Translations under genes and position numbers: made by a program
In this document: one piece after another, positions 1 to 10,671 of the stretch
Position numbering within the stretch: position 1 is the stretch's first letter
How the letters are laid out: each line of letters starts with the position of its first letter
Notes under the pieces: model-generated
The model's database searches: none
Seen by the model: only the letters and a program-made list of their open reading frames with translations
Told to the model about the DNA's origin: nothing
Assembly: GCA_039090855.1 (NCBI GenBank)
Contig: CM077005.1
Coordinates: forward strand, 73,528,607-73,592,606
DNA length: 64,000 nucleotides
Origin: Macrothele yani
Taxonomy: Eukaryota; Arthropoda; Arachnida; Araneae; Macrothelidae
Direction of reading: 5' to 3'

Positions 1-1741
1 ATTAATTTTAATGTTGGTTTTACTATTTTAGTATATCCTAGTGATGAATAACTGGTTTTTTTTATTTGTTTTTTATTTTCTTTTATAAACAGATTTTGCT
101 TTTTTGTGATTTTGTTTATATTATTTAATTTTTTTGTTTTAATAGGACCGTCATATCCATAGCACTAAGGTTCCTTTGTGTAGTTAATAGGCATCCTCTA
201 GCCAACTTCCTTACGGCTTTGATTGGTCAGAATCATATTATTAACTGTGTAGAAAATTAAAGCAGGATCTGCCAACCTTACTCTAGTTATTCAGAATAAT
301 TTTTCTTAAAGTTCTTTTGATGAAAGAAGAAGGAATTTCGTTGTTCTCTAGAAAACTTTCTAATAAGTATTTATTAATGTGGTAATTGAAGGTCCAAATT
401 GTTGCCAAATTCTTGAAATTTTAGGACCTGAGAAATTAGTACATTCTCATTTCTGGTTGAAATGTTATTATTCCAGTGTAGATATTTAATTACTTTTGAA
501 AGGAAAATTAACTCTTTTATCAAAGAGGCTAATAGATTGTTGAGCTTAATGCTTCAAGTCTAGAACTCAAGTTCCTGATTACTGTGGTTATTTTACATAA
601 GTTAAGAGAGCTAGATAGATATTATCAAAATCACTCTCTATAACTTCGGAATTATTGATACACAAAAGCAGATCATCAATATATCTAAAAGTGTAAAGGT
701 AGTCTGAGCAGGTGGGGTGATTTAATGAATTTATATTCCTTAAAGAACAGTGAATAGATTAGCGATATTCGTGGACGTTGATGTTCTATTGGAATACTGT
801 TCACTTGCTTATAGAGAGTATTATTATATAAGATATGGTTATTTTTTATGCAGCAATTGATTGCTGCATAAAAAATAACCATATCTTATATAATAATACT
901 CTCTATAAGCAAGTGAACGGTATTCCAATGGGAACATCAACGTCCACGAATATCGCTAATCTATTCCTGTTCTTTAAGGAATATAAATTCATTAAAAATC
1001 ACCCCACCTGCTCAGATAACTACCTTTACACTTTTAGATATATTGATGATCTGCTGTGTATCAATAATTCCGAAGTTATAGAGAGTGATTTTGATAATAT
1101 CTATCCTAGCTCTCTTAACTTATGTAAAACCAACCACAGTAATCAGGAACTTGAGTTCCTAGACTTAAGCATTAAACTCAACAGAGGTAACCCATCTATT
1201 AGCCTCTTTGATAAAAGAGTTAATTTTCCTTTCAAAGTAATTAAATATCTACACTGGAATAATAACATTTCAACCAAAGTAATTGAGAATGTACTAATTT
1301 CTCAGGTCCTAAGAATTTCAAGAATTTGCAGCAACAATTTGGACTTCAATTACCACATTAATATACTATTAGAAAGTTTTCTAGAGAACGAAATTCCTTC
1401 TTCTTTCATCAAAAGAACTTTAAGAAAAATTATTCTGAATAATAGAGTAAGGTTGGCAGATCTGCTTTAATTTTCTACACAGTTAATAATATGATTCTGA
1501 CCAATCAAAGCCGTAAGGAAGTTGGCTAGAGGATGCCTATTAACTACCTAAAGGAACCTTAGTGCTATGGATATGACGGTCCTATTAAAACAAAAAAATT
1601 AAATAATATAAACAAAATCACAAAAAAAGCTTAAAAATCTGTTTATAAAAGAAAATAAAAACAAATAAAAAGAAAAAACCAGTTATTCATCACTAGGATA
1701 GCTATACTAAAAATAGTAAAAACCAACATTAAAATTAATAA
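1..1741. repeat. Large palindrome of two Penelope-like element copies
   Basis: The first 1.74 kb is one inverted repeat. The left arm (about 1-857) is the reverse complement of the right arm (about 858-1741). The centre is a near-perfect snap-back at about 846-868 with only two unpaired bases (ATGCAGCAAT-TG-ATTGCTGCAT). The arms have diverged by substitutions and small indels, for example a few bases missing from the left arm near 695. The outer end of the left arm coincides with the window start, so the palindrome may continue upstream. Both arms carry the same reverse-transcriptase segment, truncated at the same point and joined head to head. Confidence 0.9.
835..1470 (+). pseudogene. Penelope-like reverse transcriptase fragment
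   Basis: This 211-codon open frame resembles the C-terminal half of a Penelope-like element (PLE) reverse transcriptase. Visible motifs, in order, are the LYKQVNGIPMG block around residues 24-34, the catalytic FRYIDDLL block near residues 68-75, and the downstream EFLDLSIKL and LFDKRVNFPF blocks typical of PLE RTs. The N-terminal fingers (motifs before GIPMG) are absent because the frame starts at the centre of the palindrome, so the first codons come from the snap-back junction. No GIY-YIG endonuclease follows the stop. The same segment on the left arm is interrupted. It cannot be a complete RT and is best read as a relic kept open by chance or recent origin. Confidence 0.8.
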
Positions 1742-2975
1742 GATTCTGATTAATCTATAGAAGCTCACTAAGGTGATTTAATACATGCAAAGATTATTAA
1801 ATAAACTGCTCGTGTATTTTATAATATTTCTCATGTATTCTGGAGAGTTAATTCTGCTCATTCTGATCATACAGATCCACAGTCTTAAGTTTATATATTT
1901 TTTTCTCTGGTTAAAATCTCCGCGCGTTGGTTTCTTGCTGTATGAGGAGGCCATCAGCCCCACCCTCACTGCCCCCCAGCGTCTAGGAGTGGCGGAAGAG
2001 GTCAGCCATGTTCTCCTCTTGTGAGGAGAAAAGTTTTTGTAACTCAAGAGGTAAGCTCTCTTCCTTGTTTTTGGGTTCTAGGTTTTATAAGTTCAATGTT
2101 TGTACTTCATGTACCTTTCTCTGTCGTTTTTTAGCTTTTCAGCTTTTAAGCATTGGTTTGTCTGTTAACATTTATGCGGGTTTTAACTCTTACTTTTCTT
2201 TGTAACTTTGAGCGTCTTTTGTGGTACCTAGGAACAGAAGATGGCTAAGCTTGTTCCTTTTCTATGCGCTGTCTATGCGCTGTTTTTTCAAAGTAGTTAA
2301 GTTCTTAATAACTAATTAATTATGCACTTAAAGCACTGCTGAAATACTTTGTACATATTGCAACTAACTGTTTAAGGTATATAACTTTCACAAAGTTTTC
2401 TTTTAGTTAATTATTATCTTTAACTTATTCTCGTTTTCGTGCTGTCATAAGTTGTAGAGTAGGGGTTTTAGACTCAAGTTTTCTTTCAAAATCTGTTCGT
2501 TATAAATTAACATTTCCTTTTTTAATTGCAATGTAAAATTTGTTTTTCAGGTTTAAATTCTCTCTCAAACGAACTTGGAATTTCGTTATAGCTGAAAATC
2601 ATTTCTATTTATTATGTCACTCTCACAGCTTGAGTTCTCTTTAATCTTCTCTCTCTGTTTAATAGTAACAGATGAAGAGCATGGGTCTGGGCCATGAAGG
2701 TTAATGGATGCAAGCGAAATTGTTAACTAGTGCTAGGTCATGCTACTCTACGGAGGACATGACTTATATATATATTTTTTAAACTATTTTAGGTGGGAAT
2801 GTTACTTGCATCTATGGCCTTGCAGAAACCCATTTCCAACTAGGTCTTTGTGGAAGTGAGAAAATGCAGAGTTTTTGCTGGTCCTTGATAAAGCCAAGGC
2901 TCAGTATTCTCGACACCTTCTACATTCAGTTGTTTTATTTTCTTTTTTTTCTTTTCTCCTTTTACTCACGCAGGT
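1742..2975. other. No recognised gene; one possible short exon
   Basis: AT-rich sequence without a recognisable gene or repeat. The only coding-like spot is a less AT-rich patch at about 1921-2052. There an ATG at 2008 opens 15 codons that run into AGAG|GTAAGC, which resembles a splice donor. It could be a first exon, but nothing downstream confirms it. Confidence 0.4.
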
Positions 2976-3054
2976 AGATACATAACCTTTTCTATGTTGT
3001 ACTAGGTGTGAGTCAAAATTATATATGTATTTTTTTGCTTAGGTATCTTTATAG
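2976..3054 (+). mobile_element. Truncated MITE copy
   Basis: The sequence from AGATACATAACC to GCTTAGGTATC matches the right two-thirds of the complete MITE at 46972-47082, including the right terminal inverted repeat. The left terminal repeat is missing. The right end runs into a TA microsatellite. Confidence 0.75.
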
Positions 3055-3059
3055 TATAC

Positions 3060-3092
<33 letters not shown>
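3055..3092. repeat. (TA)n microsatellite
   Basis: A run of alternating TA with a few interruptions lies immediately left of the Tc1-like element at 3093, as expected for a TA-targeting transposon. Confidence 0.9.
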
Positions 3093-3094
<2 letters not shown>

Positions 3095-3240
3095 CTCTCA
3101 GTAGACAAAATATGAGAGACAGGAGTGATGGGCAGTTGACATGGGCATCCCCCACGCAGAGGGGGACAGACAGAAACAGAATGCGGACGATAAATAGGTT
3201 GACAGAATGGCTTCCCAACAGTGTGTGGGGATCGATGAAA

Positions 3241-4700
3241 ATGGGTAAACAGGGTGATCTGAGGGATTTTGATCGTAGACGCATTGTCGGTGCAAGACAA
3301 ATGAATCGTTCTATCGTCCAAGTGCTAAAAAATCTAGGGTTCCCTTGCGAAACGGTATCAAGGGTGTACCTCGAGTATACCATTGACGGGCGTACCAGCG
3401 CCCAGAGGGCAAACTGTGGCTGACCGGGCAACACTGATGACCGGTATCGACATAGACTGTCCAGGCTCGTGCAGACCGACCGCTTCGCAGCGGCAGCGCA
3501 AATCACATACAGGTTAGATTTCGGAGTCCCAATCAGCGTCAGCGGGCAAACGGGGCGACGCTTCCTGGGCTACACCAGCTAACGCCCTACTCGCGTGCTA
3601 CTGTTGACTGCTCGTAATCGGATACTGCACCTCGCCTGAGGCCGGGAACATCAAAACTGGAGCTCTGCACAGTGGCTCCACGTTGTGGGGTGCTCTGCAG
3701 AGTGGCGCCGCGTTGTGTGGTGCTCTGCAGAGTGGCGCCGCGTCGTGTGGTGATCTGCAGAGTGGCCGGAAATATCAAAACTGGAGCTCGGCAGAGTGGC
3801 GCCGCGTTGTGTGGTGCTCTGCAGAGTGGCGCCGCGTTGTGTGGTGCTCTGCAGAATGGCACCGCGTTGTGTGGTGCTCTTCAGAGTGGCGTCGCGTCGT
3901 GTGGTGCTCTGCGGAGTGGCCGGGAATATCAAAACTGGAGCTCTGCAGAGTGGCGCCGCGTTGTGTGGTGCTCTGCTGGGTGGCGCCGCGTTGTGTGGTG
4001 CACTGCAGAGTGGCCGCGAATATCAAAACTGGAGCTCTGCAGAGTGGCGCCGCGTTGTGTGGTGCACTGCAGAGTGGCCGCGAATATCAAAACTGGAGCT
4101 CTGCAGAGTGGCTCCGCTTTGTGTGGTCAGATGACTCCCGTTTTCAGCTGCACCCAGCTGACAGGTGGGTGAGCATGTGACGTCGACAGCATGAGATCAT
4201 GATCCGGTCGTACTAGGTTTGCTCTATACAAGACGATGGTATCTATGTGATGTTTGGGGAGCCTTCTCATTATACATATAAGGTATCTTATTGTGTCTGG
4301 AGAGAACCACTGCTCGTTACCAATTTTTGTTCGCTGATCGCCTACACGCTTTCATGAGCTTCGTTCATCCTGTGGACGATGGCGTGTTCCAGTAGGAAAA
4401 TGCGCCGCTCCATCGAGTCACGGCCACGCAGGCTTGGCTCGAGGAGCACTAATCTGAGTTTGGAACCATCCAATGGCCGCCTAGGTCCCCGGATTTATAA
4501 CCTGAGGAAGCTCTCGGAGACGCAGTGCAGCAGAATATCAGATACATGGATTCTGAACCACGTCTCGATCGGAGTTGTGGACAATGCTGCACTAGACATG
4601 GCTGATATTACCTATGAAAACCCTCCAGCATTTGGTGGAGTCAATGCCTTAGCGTGTACAGGCTATCATTTGCGCTAAAGGAAGACCAACACGCTATTAG
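3241..4700 (+). pseudogene. Tc1-like transposase, disrupted by tandem expansion
   Basis: Tc1-family transposases cut and paste at TA sites using a DDE triad. The start ATG at 3241 opens MGKQGDLRDFDRRRIVGARQ, the family N-terminal helix-turn-helix; a TGA stops it at 3421. After the repeat array, the frame resumes with VWSDDSRFQLHPAD (first catalytic Asp region, about 4120-4165). It then shows FVHPVDDGVFQ, WPPRSPDL and a C-terminal AIICAKGRPTRY ending at TAG 4698-4700. The segment containing NWSSAEWRRVVW has been copied about 15 times. Stops and frameshifts are numerous, so it is a dead gene. Confidence 0.8.
3641..4126 (+). repeat. Minisatellite derived from transposase coding sequence
   Basis: About 15 tandem units of 30-34 bp with consensus near TCTGCAGAGTGGCGCCGCGT followed by TGTGTGGTGC. 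Five units carry an extra AATATCAAAACTGGAGC-type segment, giving a higher-order pattern. The last unit continues directly into SDDSRFQL coding sequence, showing that the monomer is the transposase segment encoding NWSSAEWRRVVW. Overlapping long open frames here on both strands are by-products of a repeat without stop codons. Confidence 0.92.
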
Positions 4701-5028
4701 GCAGGTATCTGTAATATCTTGTCTATTGAGTGTGTATATTTGATAAAGTTGCATTGGTCCTCAGACACTTTGAGCCTCATGTTACAGAGGTTCATACTGT
4801 TCAGTTCATTTAAAAACATTATAAGGTTGACAACCTCTTCGTAAGAGTAGGACATATTGTCAGAAAGGAAAATTAAGCCTTAACCAAAAGTAATAAACTC
4901 ACTACTTATCTAACCATATTCCATTTCGAACATGGTATTTACAAACCAAATTGTTAGTAACCTTTCAAAATAATGAAAATCTCTGTCCTTGAAAAATTAA
5001 TTTGGATTAATAAATTATGTGAATCATG

Positions 5029-5215
5029 CTGCTTTGGGGGTTTAGCACCCACCATGAACAACACAATCGGCAATGAGGAGTCTCGCGTCCCTATTTGGGG
5101 ATGGTGTTTCCAGTGAAGAGAAAATTTCCCATGACGAGACTCAACCGCATTATCCATGGCTCACAGGGACTCGGATCTGGGCTCATCTCACACGAATGAT
5201 CAGCAGACAACCATT
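5029..5215 (-). mobile_element. Degenerate SINE-A relic
   Basis: Weak similarity on the minus strand to the SINE family best seen at 18871-19078. It shows a 3' GGTTTAG-like segment, the CGTCCCTATTTGGGG block, and the CACACGAATGATCAG block from the tRNA-like head. It is old and diverged. Confidence 0.5.
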
Positions 5216-6847
5216 TATTTGTACGACTCGGCCAACGGAAATCATGGGGAAGATGAGTTTGAAGTTTTTAAAACACAACGCGACAACGAGTTCGTGATTT
5301 TACCAAAGATGTATATCAAATCGACACCATTATCACACCTTTTAATAAAAGTGAAACTAATTGCGCTATATACAGTTTCTGGGGTATTTGCGGTATGCAA
5401 TCAGCAGTTTTCCGATATATAATTATAATTTTACGCCACGTGGTTGGAAAAGTATTTCAAAGAAAAAAAGTGAAAACTTTAAGGAAAATTTGTACTCGTA
5501 ATTCAAGCCATCGGGTACAAAATGATTTTCAGAACTAGACGTTTGAAAAGGCAGATTTGTTTTCAAGTTCAAACATACAGTAGCATGTGTCCTACAAGCT
5601 GCAATCTAGGAAGTATATCTGAAAAATCAGAAGACATGTTTCGGCGATTACAGAACTTGAACTACTCGCAGGGATCATATGCTGATACCGTAAAATCCAG
5701 CATACATTTAGGTCGAAGATCTTCTTTGTACAAAACTGCATACGTAATTTCTGTTACTGTACTATAAAAATGTCCATGATTTGTTTTGTTTAGTGGCTTC
5801 ATAGCAGTTCTTTTGTAAAATGTTTCTATTTTTAAAACATGGCACGATTACTTCAATCACTGTATCACTTAGAGATATGACTCCTCACATAAGGTTAAAA
5901 AATAAAACATAATATCTAGAAAAATAACCATGTTTTTCACCTTCATTGAGGAATATTTCTACATTTCTTCACCATATGGCCTCTCTAGTTTACTTATTCG
6001 AGTAAAAATTTATCTTGTACATTTGATATACAAAATTATAATACTGGGCTGTTATTGAAGTAAAAAAGGAGTCAATGGTACTGGAAACTGAATTTAGCGA
6101 GTTCACCTAATTAGGTCCTTAGGAATTAGTGTCTGTATTACCTCAGAATAGAATATTATTTACAATGTCGAATGATCAATCTGTTTCAAATTTGTTTCTC
6201 TAAAGTTAAAATGAGAGTGCTCTTTATAAACGAGTGCGGAAGGGTCATAAAGTGAAAATTTTGAATTCTGTATGCTGTTCATTTTTTTTCTCATAATTGA
6301 AGGAAGAGACGATTTTTCAGTAATCACTCGTTAATAATTTTATGTGACAAATTGGAAACTAGTTACTGCAGATAATATGGACCTACGTGTTTTACTGAAA
6401 TGGTAACAAACTGTGACTCTAAAACATGCTTCGAGTTCTTTTTAAATAATTTGGAGTAGCAGGAAAAATAGAAACGCAGCATACATTTTTTTATCTCCTT
6501 TGGTAATGAGTGGCAAATAGTTTTACTGTAGTAACTCTTAAAATCATTAATTAAAATAAGGAGAAGATGCCTTATTTTCAGCTTCGCAGATCGGTGTATG
6601 CAAATTACAGAGATCACGTTAAAGTGATCATTGACAACGAAGAGCTGAGAAAAATAACTTCTTTAGTGTAATTCTGGATATTTTAAGAGAGAGCAAGTCA
6701 TTCGTTTTTTTTTATTCATTTTTGCTTCCATTTGAGTTTATATGTCATTACAGGAGAAGGTAACGAGCACAGAACCGAATTTCAAATTAGTGTCGCCTCG
6801 GTGCTGTGGTTTAATGTGACCTGATTCCTTCGAAGAGAGTGAGAGCT

Positions 6848-6849
<2 letters not shown>

Positions 6850-6914
<65 letters not shown>
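6850..6914. repeat. (GA)n microsatellite
   Basis: Over 30 uninterrupted GA dinucleotides, followed by imperfect GA-rich sequence up to about 6937. Confidence 0.95.
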
Positions 6915-6915
<1 letters not shown>

Positions 6916-8124
6916 GAGGGAAAGAGAGAGAGAAAGGTAACGGGCGCTGGTTCTCTTAAAACATTTCATTCCTGTTCTGCCTTCCAAGAAAAAAGAGGAA
7001 AAAACGTCAAAATGAAATTGGCTGTCGTCGAGAGTAAAAAAAAATCAAATTAGTTCAAGCTAATTAAAGGTTTTAATTGGAAATATGATAGGACGCTTAT
7101 TAAAGTGTCGAAAAAAAAAACCTTTCCCCAAGTGTATGTTACGCTTCCTTATTTTCAATTTCCCAGAAATTTGTTTTAATTATTTATCAGATCATGTAAG
7201 GTTCAGTTTTCTCACATAGATTCTTTTCATCTTTAGATTGCTAGCATAAAAGACTTTGGTCCAGAAAAGTTCTTATTGTTATATACAACATATAATTGTT
7301 CTCAGTATCTAATTGTAATTTAAGAGAGACTAGCAAAATGATCCCGATGATGAGCAAAGAGCAGATATTTCATGTTAATCTTTGAGACAATTGGAATACA
7401 TCTCAAGAGTCACGTGAACGACACATCAATTTGGAGAATATATTTATTTTGCTTCACTGTAATGCTATACACTGAATGACCAAATTATTATGACAACCAG
7501 ACCATTTTATTGAGAGTATTTATCCCGCAGATCCTGCTAACTCAAGATGGCTGAATCGGCATAAAAAGATAATGCTGAAATTTTGGAGAGATTAATGAAG
7601 TCTATTGCGCAAGAATTAATGGGTAAAAGACCCGATCTGTTTGACTGTGAACGTGGAACGATCGTGGGTGCTCGAAGCGTTGCTGCGAGCGTTAGCAAAA
7701 TGTTTGCACTTGTGAAATGTTCAAGGGCGGCAGTTGTTAAAATTTACACAGTGTACAACCATTCAAAAAGCCGGGTCTGAGCGCAAGTAGTGTGGTCGTC
7801 AACTGCTACTGGATGCCCCAGCTGAGCGGAGAATAAGCAGACTCGTTCAGTCCAACAGACGTCCAACCTTCATCATATTACATATTATCTGAATCAGAGA
7901 CCAAGCCCGATGGCATCTCAACGTACAGTTCGCCCCACATTACATCGTTTGGGATGCAGAAGCAGACTGCTTGCCCGTAAACCATTTCTATATGCAGCGG
8001 ACAAGAAGAAACACCTCCAGTTCTCCTAGGAACACAAGAATTGGACAGTAACTGAGGGGAAAAGGGTAACGTGGTCCGACAAATCTCGTTTTCAGCTACA
8101 CCATGCAGATGGAAGGGTGAGGAT

Positions 8125-8565
8125 CGTGAAAACACAAATTTGTCAGTGACGGAGATTGAAATCGCGTCTCCCTCCCTCCGGAGTAAGTTGCTCTCCGAAC
8201 TAAGCTACACGGACGGAATGTATCGCCAGAGATTTGTCGTCTTGACACGTGCTTTACTTTTGTAGTACGTAACATCTTCTCCCTCTTAATTATTTTTTCT
8301 TGAAGCGAAGAACGAAATTTCTTTAATTCTAGACGAAGTGTGGGACAAACATCACACATTTTTCGAAGAACCCAACGGCCAGTACGTTCATTTTTTCTTT
8401 CGGGTGTCAATGTGAAAACACAAGTTTGTCCGCGACCGCGATAGGGATAGAACTTACGCCTCCTCACTCCGGAGTAAGTTCCTCTCCCAACTAAACTACA
8501 CGGGCGGAATGTATCGCAGCAGATTTGTCGCCTTGACACGTGCTTTACGTCTGTAGTATGTCACA
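8125..8565 (-). mobile_element. TRIM-like LTR element, subfamily B
   Basis: A complete miniature LTR element on the minus strand, 441 bp, with a perfect 4-bp target-site duplication GGAT (8121-8124 and 8566-8569). The 5' LTR occupies 8411-8565 and the 3' LTR 8125-8274; they are similar but diverged. Directly after the 5' LTR comes TTGACACCCGAAAG (8397-8410), a degenerate relative of the subfamily A primer-binding site. Before the 3' LTR lies a purine tract TAAGAGGGAGAAGA (8275-8288). The internal region is 136 bp and non-coding. Each LTR contains a tRNA-like segment. The insertion splits a transposase frame that rejoins perfectly when it is removed. Confidence 0.88.
8428..8505 (-). other. tRNA-like segment in subfamily B LTR
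   Basis: On the minus strand a 7-bp acceptor-like pair (GCCCGTG with CGCGGAC, six of seven pairing including G-U) brackets a D-arm/A-box-like TAGTTTAGTTGGGAGAG. The B box is weak in this copy. The second LTR has GTCCGTG with CACTGAC, also six of seven; a combination of the two would pair perfectly. It is not a functional tRNA gene. Confidence 0.65.
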
Positions 8566-9275
8566 GGATATGGAGACATATCTTGCATCGTCATTGTTGT
8601 TCAAATTGGAGAAAGCGACGTTATATTCTAAGACCTGTTTCTGTGGAGTTTTTGTACCCTTTTATTCTCGTGGAGAAACGTTTCACCGCCCAAAGGTATT
8701 TAAATATCGTTGCCGATCAAGTCGACTTAGTTATGTTGATGGTTCATCCCAAAGGAGATGAATACTTCCAGCAGAACAATGCTTCATGTCATAGTGGTCA
8801 CATTGTACGGGAATGGTTTGTGGGGCATCACGTAGACTTTTCCTTGCTACACTGGTCTCCTCAATCACCGGATCACAATCCAATGGAGTGTTTGTTGGAT
8901 GGAGTCGAAGAAGGCATCAGACAACTGGATATACTACCATCAAATCTTCAAAACCTGGAGGGTGCAATTCATCGCATTTGTGCTAATATAACCCAAGCCG
9001 CTTACCGACATTTAATAGAGTCCACACCAAGCAGTAATAACGGCTTTTGCCCTTAATACTCTGGTCCAACAAATACTAGCTACGTGGTCATAATAATTGG
9101 GCACACAGTGTATGCTTTACACGTAACCACAGCAACTTTTTCTGCACAGCAGGAAATGTTTTGTTTGTAATGCATATAAAATGAATATAAGAGTTACGGC
9201 AATCAATCAAACACAGCCATGCTGATTAATGTCCTCAGTGCCACAATGTTCCGATCAACTAATTGATTATTTTCC

Positions 9276-9470
9276 AACGATCCCCATGAGCAACTCAGTG
9301 GTATATAAGCAGACTCCCGTCCCAAAGTTTGAGACACTGATTCCAGGGAAGGGAAAAAGCCAGTGTCCTCTAACACAAACGCACCATCGATGCTTCACCA
9401 GGGATTCGAACCCTGCCACATCTCGGAAGAATAATTAGAAACCAGGGCTTTGCATCATCAGCTACCGAAG
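9276..9470 (-). mobile_element. SINE-A copy, diverged
   Basis: Minus-strand copy of the tRNA-headed SINE. It shows CCCATGAGCAACTCAGTGG, the CCCGTCCCAAAGTTTGAG block, GGGATTCGAACCCT (B box complement) and a degraded head. Confidence 0.75.
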
Positions 9471-10667
9471 AGTCTCGATCCACTTAGTGAAACTTCATAT
9501 ATGGAACACTTATGAATAGTGGTGAAATTGGGCCGGAACGCAGCGGAACCCCGTTCCGGGAGCGATGCGACAACAAAAGAAATGGAGCATTTAATTTGAA
9601 TAAAACGTTTCGCATACGTTTCAATAAAAACGCCATCCTGCATGAATTGTTCGTCGTTTCAAAAATAAAAACTTTGCTTCTGCTGTAATAAAGCTCTAAT
9701 AAGGTGTTTAGTGAGAGCAAAGTTCACGACATGAGCTGATCGCCGACCTTCTGGCGGACCTCCTCCGTGGTCCGCCAGAGAGTTTGGAGAATTTGGAAAT
9801 TATTTTAGGAGATAATTTTTATATTTTCAAACCAAAGTTATAATCCATATTCCAATTAAAATAAATGGATATTTCAGGCAAAGCCGAGCTTCTTTATTTT
9901 GTCGCCCAAAACATCTGCATATCTCCGCCTGAAATACGAGCTGAATTTTTTCTCCAATGTTTATTAATAGCGAAAACTTTTAATTGCACAGGCATTCGAA
10001 TGGTCTTTCCAATAAGACACGTTCATCTGAACAAAGAAAACATCTCTTACTTCAGCTGAATGTGAGTATTTCATTTTAAAGTTTAGTAACGGAATTTCCT
10101 TGTATGGTTTTATATCTACTGCGAATGGGTTTGTACATAATACATTTTTATGGCATTCACTTGTACGTTGGGTTCTTGCAGCAATAGTTCCCACTTCCAC
10201 CTCTACTTATGAACATATTGAGCAGTGCTGCTTTAGATAGCAGGATTGATGCTTAGGTTAGTCAAACTCCATAAGAAAGAAAATCAAGAAATCGAGTCCG
10301 ATCAATAATTTTGTAATAAATAATTTCCTTAGAGCCTTTCACAGGGAAAGTAGTACGACTTCTCTGTAACTTTATGGGATTAAACTGGGTTAGTGGACTC
10401 CCAATAGTTCTTATGAATAACAATGTGGTTATTGCTCTGATAGAATTAAAAGATCAAACTGGGTTGATTTCCAAATAAATTCGTCTGAGAAAATCCCTTC
10501 TAACATTCGCTAGAAGGTACAGGAATGCTTTTCAAAGGTCACTTTAGCTGTACAAGTTGCTTTGGTTTTTCCTCTCCTTGAAGATGTGCGCATTCTCTAA
10601 AACCACGATTTGTCTTTGTTTCATTAATTTCAGAGAAACCTCTTCGAAGACTTCCTCATTTTATAAC
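9471..10667. other. No recognised gene or repeat
   Basis: No feature recognised in this 1.2 kb. Short overlapping open frames on both strands lack family motifs. Confidence 0.5.
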
Positions 10668-10671
10668 GAAG

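Larger units (their letters stand above)
3093..4734 (+). mobile_element. Tc1-like DNA transposon with internal minisatellite
   Basis: Terminal inverted repeats are visible: the left end begins CACTCTCAGTAGACAAAATA and the right end, reversed, CACACTCAATAGACAAGATA. TA dinucleotides flank both ends (3091-3092 and 4735-4736). The element is about 1.64 kb; typical Tc1 elements are 1.2-1.6 kb, and roughly 480 bp here is the repeat array at 3641-4126. The encoded transposase is badly broken. Confidence 0.75.
4737..7467. other. No recognised gene
   Basis: Mostly AT-rich unique-looking sequence. Apart from a weak SINE relic (5029-5215) and a GA microsatellite (6850-6914), I see nothing identifiable. 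Short open frames at 5522-5767 and 6363-6617 match no family I recognise and are not supported as genes. Confidence 0.5.
7619..9056 (+). pseudogene. Tc1-like transposase (interrupted)
   Basis: MGKRPDLFDCERGTIVGARS starts at 7619 and is the N-terminal DNA-binding region. A stop follows at about 7780, with further frame damage before QLHHADGRVRIWRH around 8095-8580. That last stretch reads continuously across the insertion once one GGAT copy and the TRIM-like element are removed. Downstream are YLNIVADQVD, YFQQNNASCH and WSPQSPDHNPME. The second catalytic Asp is replaced by Asn (QQNN), and 36 residues separate it from the final Glu, the DD36E spacing described for the Incomer group. It cannot be an active transposase. 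Confidence 0.85.
7470..9110 (+). mobile_element. Tc1-like transposon (DD36E spacing) interrupted by a TRIM-like element
   Basis: The left end CACTGAATGACCAAATTATT and reversed right end CACTGTGTGCCCAATTATTA form terminal inverted repeats. TA flanks lie at 7468-7469 and 9111-9112. The element is 1641 bp, of which 445 bp (element plus duplicated target) comes from the insertion at 8125-8565. Removing that gives about 1.2 kb, the normal size. Confidence 0.88.

Noticed and set aside
3587..4180. Long overlapping reading frames on both strands in the 30-bp array
   Set aside because: They arise from tandem repetition of a stop-free unit. The original coding frame is that of the transposase, and units of 34 bp break it.
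9964..10200. Open frames on both strands between SINE and TRIM-like element
   Set aside because: Short, overlapping in opposite strands and without family motifs.
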